From: Gemmataceae bacterium
GTDB lineage: Bacteria; Planctomycetota; Planctomycetia; Gemmatales; Gemmataceae
Assembly (NCBI GenBank): GCA_025055795.1
Contig: JANWVV010000037.1
Span: 1-44,411 of the forward strand
Direction of reading: 5' to 3'
Length of the DNA stretch: 44,411 nt
Shown in pieces: positions 18,259 to 24,543 of the stretch. The notes under the pieces are model-generated. The model was not told the origin of the DNA, made no database searches, and saw only the letters and a list, made by a program, of their open reading frames with translations. Each line of letters begins with the position of its first letter. Positions within the stretch are counted from its first letter, which is position 1. The translations under genes were made by a program, and so were the position numbers.

Positions 18259-18633
18259 AACCTCGCGGTAGGTGGCCTCGTGGTAGCCAACGATCAGGGT
18301 GTTGCCGATCCGCAGCGTAGGTGCCCGGAGATTGCCCGTCGGACCCAGCACCTGCGACACCAACTCATCCATCGACACCGTCGGCTGCCGCAGGTCCCAA
18401 CGCTGCACTTTCTGCCCACGACCAATCACGATCAGTTGCTCAATCCCCTCCAACAGCCGCAGGACTTCGGCTGGACCGTAAGGGGTTTTGCGGGCATCCA
18501 CCTGTTGCCCGACGCTAACCGCAACGGTGCCAAGGAACCCTTGGGCCTTCTGGCACGTCATTCACCCTTTGCGTTCGTAAAGCCAGTCGATCTGTCGGGG
18601 CCCGGCTGATCCATCCGCACGACGGCGACCCAT
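18247..18633 (-). CDS. ArsC/Spx-like thioredoxin-fold selenoprotein (in-frame TGA read as Sec)
   Basis: Predicted 128 aa with selenocysteine at position 24. Reading from ATG 18633 gives MGRRRADGSAG, then IDWLYERKG, a TGA (plus positions 18562-18564), then MTCQKAQGFLG and on to a TAA at 18247-18249. This matches ArsC/Spx: strand beta-1, then nucleophile-x-x-Cys-(R/Q)KA, so Sec24 sits where Spx Cys10 and ArsC Cys12 lie and Cys27 is the resolving residue. A cis-proline loop, RAPT at 103-106, follows at the expected distance. The upstream ATG has a perfect AGGAGG seven bases away, while an ATG just after the TGA (18561) would drop beta-1 and the nucleophile. A hairpin follows the TGA. The role is probably thiol/selenol redox chemistry; the substrate is unknown. 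The alternative is a point mutation from TGC/TGT. Confidence 0.78.
18527..18556 (-). promoter_or_regulatory. SECIS-like hairpin directly after the in-frame TGA
   Basis: On the coding (minus) strand the RNA after UGA contains the perfect inverted repeat GUGCCA/UGGCAC, extendable inward by AGG/CCU. An alternative stem, CCAAG/CUUGG, closes a GGUUC loop that begins 22 nt after UGA. Bacterial SECIS elements have a small stem-loop with G (often GGU) at the start of the apical loop about 16-37 nt from the UGA; the second fold fits that. Which fold forms needs an energy calculation and comparison with homologues. Confidence 0.55.
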
Positions 18634-18640
18634 GCTCGTT

Positions 18641-18646
18641 CCTCCT
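18641..18646 (-). promoter_or_regulatory. Shine-Dalgarno AGGAGG deciding the upstream start
   Basis: AGGAGG lies seven bases before ATG 18633. The competing ATG at 18561 has only AAAGGG three bases away, too close to work well. This supports translation through the TGA codon. Confidence 0.75.
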
Positions 18647-18877
18647 GCTATGGGGGCCAGAGAGCCTTCGCTGGCCTGCTATCCGGGACCAATTACATCC
18701 CTTTATCGATTCTAGGGGCGTAGCCTCGGGAATTTTCCGCTCGGACTAAACGTGAAGTGCGAGCGTCCGCCTGTTGGGCACCATTAAAATCGGCACTACC
18801 CTGCTACAAACATCACTCTGATCGCACTGTGGTACACTGACCGGGAAAGGAGGTGGAGCTGGTACGTTGGTTGTTCA

Positions 18878-19792
18878 TCAAACCGACGGGGTCACGGCAG
18901 TCGGCAGAGCTAGTTGGAAGTGTTCGGCATCGCGGTACCGGTCAGTATCCGGATCATAGACCCGGCGTAGCACGCTCAGGTGGGTTTCGTAAAAGGTGTA
19001 TTCCAGGTAGCCGGCCCGGCCGCTTTGGGTAGCGCTACCGGCACCGATTGTCGGACAGGGCAGGTTCTGGTCAGCGGCTAACCAGTACCAACGATGCCGG
19101 TGTCCGTGCAACCATAGGGCAATGCCGCAGTGGCAGACCGTTTGGCAAGCGGCCGCCCAGTCGCGGAGCCGGCGGTGCCAAGGCTCCGGCTGGCGATCCT
19201 CAGCCAGCAGCGGATAATGGCATACCACCACGCGGGTACCCCCCTCTAGTTGCCGGCACAGCCGCTGCACATCTTGCAACTGACTGTTGCCAATCCGGCC
19301 GCTGGCATCCCACACCGCTACATGGGGGTGGGCCGCTTGCACCGCGATCAACCACAACGGTCCTAACCGCACCGCAAAGGGATAGGGGCGGTTTTCCAGC
19401 CGCACACCCTGCTGCCAGACGGCAAAAAAACGTTCGAAGGCACCACTGGTCGCTGCCGGCCCGACGTAGTAGTCATGGTTCCCCGGCACCGCCACGCCGG
19501 GAGGCAGACCGGCACCGGCCTGCAACCCCAATTCGGCTGCCGCCTCACTGATTTCGGCGGCAAAGCCGAAATGCGAGGCATCGCCACTGAAAATGACTCC
19601 CTCCGGTTGCCGGGCGAGAATTTCATCCCGAAGCCTCTGAACAATGCGTGGGGCCTGAGCAAAGCGGCGGCCCCGCCCGAGCATATGAACATTCAGCCAG
19701 CCGAAGACCCGCTTGTTGAAACAATCCCGCCACGACCAGCCCAGCGGCCTGACCGTTAAATGAATGTCGCTGAAATGAATTAAACGGATCAT
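18878..19792 (-). CDS. Metallophosphoesterase (calcineurin-like)
   Basis: 304 aa. The dinuclear metal phosphoesterase signature is complete and in order: FSDIHLT (residues 7-13), FSGDASHF, VPGNHDYY, a CHYPLL segment, and LHGHRHRWYW. The substrate cannot be told; family members hydrolyse phosphomonoesters, cyclic nucleotides or UDP-lipid intermediates. A longer frame opens at 19912, but ATG 19792 (MIRLIHFSDIHL) is the natural family start. It lies upstream of the ArsC-like selenoprotein gene on the same strand with a 244-base gap, so separate transcription is likely. Confidence 0.88.
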   Translation of the reverse strand: MIRLIHFSDIHLTVRPLGWSWRDCFNKRVFGWLNVHMLGRGRRFAQAPRIVQRLRDEILARQPEGVIFSGDASHFGFAAEISEAAAELGLQAGAGLPPGVAVPGNHDYYVGPAATSGAFERFFAVWQQGVRLENRPYPFAVRLGPLWLIAVQAAHPHVAVWDASGRIGNSQLQDVQRLCRQLEGGTRVVVCHYPLLAEDRQPEPWHRRLRDWAAACQTVCHCGIALWLHGHRHRWYWLAADQNLPCPTIGAGSATQSGRAGYLEYTFYETHLSVLRRVYDPDTDRYRDAEHFQLALPTAVTPSV

Positions 19793-20132
19793 GGCAAGTT
19801 TCCGTGGTCCCCGTTTCGTGACCGACCCACCAGCTCCGGTACGAAAGTCAACAGAGTAACGCGATCTGGACCCGCCTGTGGCTTCCCGAACTACTCCTCC
19901 AAGTAGTGACAAGAGCAGTCCACGGAATTATCCCTCCGGCGATCATCTAATCCTTCTATGTGGTTAACGCTAGTTATAGTGAGCACTAGTTGATAAAACC
20001 CCCGCAACACGGCATGGTAAGAAGATATGCTGATTTGCCTGCAGTTCTCCGAGAATAGTCGAAAAGTTGGTATACAACGGTCGGCGGTCCGGTCAGCATG
20101 TTATTAGGCGTTTTGTGTAGGAGTACACCGCG
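19793..20132. other. Divergent intergenic region between metallophosphoesterase and SDR genes
   Basis: 340 bases, no gene seen. A palindromic patch, TAGTG-AG-CACTA (19977-19988), lies within CTAGT-N10-ACTAG and next to a TATAGT (19975-19980); it could be an operator over a -10 element for the SDR gene. This is a visual call only. Confidence 0.3.
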
Positions 20133-20900
20133 ATGATCCGCTATGATTTCACGGGAAAAGTGGCCCTGGTCACGGGCAGCTCGCGGGGAATCGGAGCCGC
20201 CATTGTGTCGGCCTTTTCCGCTTCCGGGGCAACAGTGGTGCTCCATTACTGGGATGATCCTGAGGGCCAGAACCGGCAGGACGCCCAGGCTCTGGCCGCC
20301 CAGCTCCAAGCGCAGACCGCCCCAGGGACAACGGTCCACCTGCTGGCAGCCGACGTCCGCGAACCGGACCAGGTACAATCGCTCATGCAGCAGGTGCAAC
20401 AACACTGCGGCGGCCTGGACATCCTGGTAAACAACGCCGGCATCCTCCGCGACCGTAGCCTGCGCAAAATGACCCTCGACGATTGGCATGCCGTCCTACG
20501 CACTAACCTCGACGGCGTTTTCTACTGCTGCAAGTACGCCCTTGACATTATTCGCGATGGTGGACGGATTATCAATATCGCTTCCGTCGCCGGCTTGGTA
20601 GGCTTCCATGGTCAGACCAACTATGCTGCCGCCAAAGCAGGGGTAATTGGCCTGACGCGGGTACTGGCCAAGGAACTGGCCAGGCGTCAGATCACAGTCA
20701 ACGCCGTGGCCCCTGGCGTCATCCAAACGGCTATGCTCGGTGAGCTGCGGCCGGAAGTGCTTGCCGAGTATCTCAAACAGATTCCCATGGGACGCCTGGG
20801 CACCCCCCAGGACGTGGCCCATGCCGTATTGTTTCTGGCCAGCGAAGAAAGCAGTTACATCACTGGTCAGGTCTTGCCTGTAACCGGGGGTTGGATCTGA
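20133..20900 (+). CDS. fabG: Short-chain dehydrogenase/reductase, 3-oxoacyl-ACP reductase type
   Basis: 255 aa, classical SDR. The cofactor motif TGSSRGIG is at 14-21, NNAG at 100-103, and the catalytic residues are N125, S151, Y164 and K168 (YAAAK). The C-terminal PVTGGWI is typical of FabG-like proteins. It probably uses NADP(H) to reduce 3-oxoacyl-ACP or a related ketone. The start has TAGGAG nine bases before ATG. No fatty-acid genes are adjacent, so the paralogue type and true substrate are uncertain; FabG is the best general name. Confidence 0.85.
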   Translation: MIRYDFTGKVALVTGSSRGIGAAIVSAFSASGATVVLHYWDDPEGQNRQDAQALAAQLQAQTAPGTTVHLLAADVREPDQVQSLMQQVQQHCGGLDILVNNAGILRDRSLRKMTLDDWHAVLRTNLDGVFYCCKYALDIIRDGGRIINIASVAGLVGFHGQTNYAAAKAGVIGLTRVLAKELARRQITVNAVAPGVIQTAMLGELRPEVLAEYLKQIPMGRLGTPQDVAHAVLFLASEESSYITGQVLPVTGGWI

Positions 20901-21214
20901 TATCGGCTGTCTGAACCGCAAGGAGACGAACAGGCCCGCTAGGGCAACGCCGCCCAAACTGCATTTGACATAAGATCAATTTCCGCATTTACATTCACAT
21001 ATATAAAAATTTTCACCCAAATATGGTTGAGTAATCGACGGAATGCCTGGATGGCAACGTTTGTTTAAGGTAGCATTGGCTTGAATGGGGGAGTGGGTAA
21101 GGGGGATCACTTTTCGAGGGATATGGACCGAGTTGTTGGACGGACAGAGGTCAGGGAGGTTGAGTAAGGGGGATGGCTGGACTTTGCTGGGACGGAAATC
21201 CGGGGCCATGGAGC

Positions 21215-21283
21215 AAAAAGACAGCCGGACTGACAGTAACAGAAGGACGCTGCCCACCTTCTGCCCCATCAGTCCGGCCTGTC
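21215..21283 (-). terminator. Long nested hairpin followed by a T-run (intrinsic terminator-like)
   Basis: On the minus strand the outer stem is GACAGGCCGGACTGA paired with TCAGTCCGGCTGTC (one bulged base; plus arms 21220-21233 and 21269-21283). Inside it sits a second perfect stem, CAGAAGG/CCTTCTG (21240-21246 with 21257-21263). The outer stem is followed by TTTTT (plus 21215-21219), as in a Rho-independent terminator. No protein gene is upstream on that strand, so the ending transcript would be a small RNA from about 21290-21536. Confidence 0.5.
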
Positions 21284-21291
21284 GCTCCCAC

Positions 21292-21322
21292 ATGAGAGGC
21301 GACGCTGCCACACGCCCCTCAT
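21292..21322 (-). other. Second hairpin beside the terminator-like structure
   Basis: Arms ATGAGAGGCG and CGCCCCTCAT pair over 9 of 10 positions around an 11-base loop. It lies nine bases from the larger hairpin; together they look like domains of one structured RNA. Confidence 0.4.
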
Positions 21323-21536
21323 CAATTACGATGCGCAACGGTTGGGTTTTATTGTCTGCTCGGCTCAAAATTTTTCCCAGCCGGTGGCGAGGGGTGTTTG
21401 TCCCGGCTCACGCACCCCCCTAGCTGCCCCCGTAAACCAGCGGCACGATAAACAAATGTGGGTGAAGTAGACCAGATGGAAAAGGTCAACTTCGCTGCTT
21501 GTTTAGCTGCATTGGGCAAAAGAGGAGGGGAAGGTC

Positions 21537-22466
21537 ATGCGTACACGGGATTCAGCAGGTCATCTCTGGCGGCGTCGTGAGTTGTTACAAGCGGGCCTGG
21601 CTCTGGCAACGGGCGTGCCGCTGAGCCGTGTAAACGCGGCTGGGGAAAAGATAAACACGGCCTTGTCTGGCAAACCGCGACGTTTCCGTTTGGGTCTGGT
21701 CACCTATAACGTGGCCAAGGATTGGGACCTGCCCACGTTGCTGAAGGTGTGCCAGGAAGTGGGGATCGCGGCCGTGGAGTGCCGCACCACACACAAGCAC
21801 GGGGTGGAGCCGCATTTGACCCCGGCGGAGCGTCGGGAAGTGAAAAAACGCTTTGCAGACGCAGGGGTTGTTTTCTGGGGTTGCGGCACGGTGTGCGAAT
21901 TTCATGCCCCCGACCCTGCCGTTGTGCAAAAAAACATTGATGAGTGCAAGCGGTTTGTGGAACTGGTTCACGACCTGGGTGGAAAAGGGGTCAAGGTACG
22001 TCCCAACGGTGTCCCCAAGGGAGTGGACCCCGCCCGCACGTTCGAGCAGATCGGCAAGGCCTTGGTCGTCTGTGGCCGGGCGGCTGCCGAGGCGGGGGTG
22101 GAGATCTGGCTGGAGGTCCACGGGGCCGTCACGCAAATTCCCAAAAACATTCGCACCATCATGGAGCATTGCGGCCACCCGGCGGTAGGCGTATGCTGGA
22201 ATTCCAACCCCACCGATGTGGTCAATGGCTCCGTGGCTGCCGCGTTCGAACTGCTGAAACCGTATTTGAAGTCATGTCATATCAACGATCTGGAAAACGA
22301 CGCCCGCGGCACCTACCCCTACCGCGAACTGTTCCGCTTGCTCCGCCAGGTGGACTACGACCGCTTCACCCTGTGCGAAGTGGGACGTGCCTATCCGGAT
22401 GTGGCCGAGGGAACTGCCTTCCTCAAACGTTATAAACAATTGTGGCAACGCCTCACAGAGGACTGA
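21537..22466 (+). CDS. Exported sugar phosphate isomerase/epimerase-like TIM-barrel protein
   Basis: 309 aa. The N-terminus WRRRELLQAGLALATGVPLS resembles a twin-arginine signal with cleavage near NAAG. The mature part follows the xylose isomerase-like TIM barrel: RLGLVTYNVAKDWDL, a metal-type glutamate in AAVECRTTHKHG, GVKVRPNG, EIWLEVHG, GVCWNSNPTD, SCHINDLEND, and a final FTLCEVGRAYP. Acidic and histidine residues at strand ends fit a divalent metal site. GAGGAGGGGAAGGTC precedes ATG. Planctomycetes carry many exported members of this family, probably for polysaccharide-derived sugars; the substrate is unknown. Confidence 0.83.
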   Translation: MRTRDSAGHLWRRRELLQAGLALATGVPLSRVNAAGEKINTALSGKPRRFRLGLVTYNVAKDWDLPTLLKVCQEVGIAAVECRTTHKHGVEPHLTPAERREVKKRFADAGVVFWGCGTVCEFHAPDPAVVQKNIDECKRFVELVHDLGGKGVKVRPNGVPKGVDPARTFEQIGKALVVCGRAAAEAGVEIWLEVHGAVTQIPKNIRTIMEHCGHPAVGVCWNSNPTDVVNGSVAAAFELLKPYLKSCHINDLENDARGTYPYRELFRLLRQVDYDRFTLCEVGRAYPDVAEGTAFLKRYKQLWQRLTED

Positions 22467-22791
22467 TACCCCTCCAGGCCACCAACCGCTGCCTGTCACC
22501 GGGCTGGAACGGGCATTGTTTTGACCATTTATCCCCCTGAAATACACTTTGACTGAGGCATGTTCTGAACTTTTAATCATTTAGAATAAATTATCATATA
22601 TGAATTTAAAATCAGTAATATTTTCATGACCATTTAGAACTTTTTGGCACTACTGACATCGCATTCTTGCTTGACCCTTGGAACAATCGCTTCCAAAGGG
22701 ACTAGTCGCGTAGTCCTCATCATTAGCAATATTGGCAGTTGCGTATGGGCTTTGTGCCTCGGTAACGGTGGGGCAAGGCCGGAGGAACCAG
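22467..22791. other. AT-rich intergenic region with overlapping hairpins
   Basis: 325 bases without a gene. Bases 22555-22650 are strongly AT-rich and repeat CATTTAGAA twice. Two inverted repeats follow: CCCTTGGAA/TTCCAAAGGG (22675-22700, one bulge) and GGACTA/TAGTCC (22699-22716). They share two bases, so they may compete. They lie 75-115 bases before the HhH gene start. Confidence 0.4.
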
Positions 22792-23082
22792 ATGCTCCTG
22801 ACGAATCGCCAGCTTGCCGAACGCTTGCGGGAAAGGGCCAATCGTCTGGCCCAAGAAGGGGGAAACGTGTATCGCGTGCGGGCATTACGGCGGGCAGCCA
22901 TGGCCGTTCTCGGACTGCCTTGGGAAGCAACGGTAGCCCTGACATCAGCAAAACGCCACAAGCTTAGCAGCGTGCCCGGCATCGGACCAGGTGTTGTCCG
23001 ACTTCTGCGGCAATGGTTAAGTCAACCTCTAGCCGCTACGGACGGGGATGGTCAGCAACCAGCAATGCTCTCCGGTGATTGA
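22792..23082 (+). CDS. Stand-alone helix-hairpin-helix protein (PolX N-terminal-like)
   Basis: 96 aa. The body, TNRQLAERLRERANRLAQEG, then NVYRVRALRRAAMAVLGLP and SVPGIGPGVVRLLRQWL, matches the 8-kDa HhH domain at the N-terminus of family X DNA polymerases: three helices, then the GIGPG hairpin that contacts the DNA backbone. No polymerase or PHP domain follows; the gene ends in a short Gln/Asp-rich tail. GGAGGAACCAG directly precedes ATG 22792, which is preferred over an ATG at 22732. A DNA-binding role is inferred. No repair gene is adjacent. Confidence 0.72.
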   Translation: MLLTNRQLAERLRERANRLAQEGGNVYRVRALRRAAMAVLGLPWEATVALTSAKRHKLSSVPGIGPGVVRLLRQWLSQPLAATDGDGQQPAMLSGD

Positions 23083-23475
23083 TACTGGTCCCGGCGATGT
23101 ACCGCCAAGTGCCATACGGGCCGTCCTGCTGAACGAAGTTCATACAATGCCAGTCTGTGGGTTGGGGACAAACCCGAAACTATAACGCCTACAGTTCACA
23201 CCTGCCGGCCTGGCCCTGTCCTCGCGCCTGACCAGATTCTGTTTTCTGCCTTCCTCGATCAAAGTGATTGATCAGTATGGGCATTGAGGCGGTAGAATGG
23301 AGGCGCGGAAGCTGGCGAAAGAGGGATGGATGCACCAAGTGTATGATTTTTGCGGCCTGATGCTAGTCCAGACGGTTATGCAGCCTCTGAAAATACTTTG
23401 ATTAGCCCTGACGGCGCATTAGTCTAAAGATGAAGGTTGATGATGAGTGCATGGAAACTCCAAGGGACGACAGCC
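23083..23475. other. Intergenic region, nothing recognised
   Basis: 393 bases between the HhH and Tyr-rich genes, which share a strand. A short inverted repeat GATCA-N7-TGATC lies near 23258. No promoter or gene can be called. Confidence 0.3.
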
Positions 23476-24453
23476 ATGACGCAACGATCGGCTTGTCTCC
23501 TCGTGCTGAGTGTAGTTGGTGTAGCAGGCTTAACTGGCACCGTGCAGGCGGGATGGGACAATGTTTTTCAGGTGTGCTGCTTCGGCTGCGACCGGCCGCG
23601 GGTCAGTTATGCGGTCCCCTGTCCGCCACCCTGCCCGCAACCGGAGGTACGGGTCAGCTACATCCAGCGGACCTACTACCAGCCAGTGACCGAGTACGTG
23701 CGTCGGACTTACTATGAACCGGTCACTCAAAACGTGGTGTCGTACTATTATGAACCGATAACGGAGTATCGCTACACGACTTACTACGATCCTTGCACGG
23801 GTTGCCCCATCCGGGTGTGCCAGCCTACCACGTCGTATCGGCTGCGCAGCCAGTGCAACACGGTGACCAGCTATGTCGAGCGGACGGCCTTGGTGCCGGT
23901 AACCAGTTATCGACCGGTGACGGTGCAGCAGCCGGTGGTCAGCTATTACTATCCGCCCACCAGCGTGTCGTATGGAGCACCGTTAGTTCCCGCTCCGCCA
24001 CCGGCAATCCCTCCGGCGGCTCCTAGCATTCAGGAACTGCGGGATCAGGTACCCGGCACAATGCCTCCCTCGAGCAGTAACGATAAGATACCGCCGCCTA
24101 ACGTACCGACCCAACCGGGCATGTCATATCCTCGCCCGGCTTATCCGGTGCAACCTCGACCCGAACGCACAGCCAGCCGCCCGCGCACTACCACCGTGAC
24201 AGTGCGTGGTGAAGTAGTCCTCAATGACCACATCACACCGCGTAGTGGCGCCCGCCTGGTATTTGTCAATGCCGATAACTTGCAGCAACGCGAATACGTG
24301 ACAGCCAATGCCTTTGGTGAGTTTGATCTCTCGTTGCCCGTCGGCCGCTGGTATCTGTATCTGGGTGGCGATGAAGGTCGGGCCCTCTACCATAAGGCCA
24401 TCCATCTCACGGGCGAGCGGGAAGTGGTCGAGTATAAGGTGGTCAGCCGCTGA
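23476..24453 (+). CDS. Secreted Tyr/Pro-rich protein with YYxPVTxY repeats
   Basis: 325 aa. A signal peptide (MTQRSACLLVLSVVGVAG, cleavage after TVQA) leads into a cysteine-containing region and a run of YY-x-P-(V/I)-T-x-(Y/N) repeats at about residues 60-150: YYQPVTEY, YYEPVTQN, YYEPITEY, YYDPCTGC, then TSYRPVTV. A Pro/Ser-rich linker follows, then a C-terminal domain (about 235-325) of beta-sandwich character, VRGEVVLNDHITPRSGARLVF to LTGEREVVEYKVV, resembling carboxypeptidase-regulatory-like folds. It is probably a cell-envelope structural protein; tyrosine cross-linking is speculative. An upstream ATG at 23437 is possible, but 23476 gives a normal signal peptide. Confidence 0.75.
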   Translation: MTQRSACLLVLSVVGVAGLTGTVQAGWDNVFQVCCFGCDRPRVSYAVPCPPPCPQPEVRVSYIQRTYYQPVTEYVRRTYYEPVTQNVVSYYYEPITEYRYTTYYDPCTGCPIRVCQPTTSYRLRSQCNTVTSYVERTALVPVTSYRPVTVQQPVVSYYYPPTSVSYGAPLVPAPPPAIPPAAPSIQELRDQVPGTMPPSSSNDKIPPPNVPTQPGMSYPRPAYPVQPRPERTASRPRTTTVTVRGEVVLNDHITPRSGARLVFVNADNLQQREYVTANAFGEFDLSLPVGRWYLYLGGDEGRALYHKAIHLTGEREVVEYKVVSR

Positions 24454-24543
24454 TCCCGAGGCGGGCAAAACAATCTGACCATACCTGCAATGTTTGCTCC
24501 CAGCCAGAACGTGATTGTATTACTACGGTCTGGTTGGTTGGCG

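Larger units (their letters stand above)
20901..21536. other. 636-bp non-coding region with strong hairpins
   Basis: The longest gap without a gene inside the window. Bases 20960-21040 are AT-rich. Bases 21210-21322 contain two strong hairpins (listed separately), and further inverted repeats lie at about 21375-21425 (for example AGCCGG/CCGGCT and GGGGTG/CACCCC). Frames on both strands (plus 21085-21423, minus 20976-21368) have no recognisable product and run across the hairpins. The region is more likely to encode a structured RNA or regulatory leader. Confidence 0.5.

Noticed and set aside
18562..18564. Reading the TGA as a true stop, with the gene starting at 18561
   Set aside because: This start has no usable ribosome site and would remove beta-1 and the redox nucleophile, so Sec readthrough is preferred; a sequencing error remains possible.
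18843..18960. AAAGGAGG followed by a short plus-strand frame
   Set aside because: The frame is antisense to the metallophosphoesterase end and only about 30 codons, with no good start at the right distance.
20976..21368. 130-codon minus-strand frame in the 636-bp gap
   Set aside because: It runs straight through the nested hairpin and T-run, has no ribosome site and no recognisable motif.
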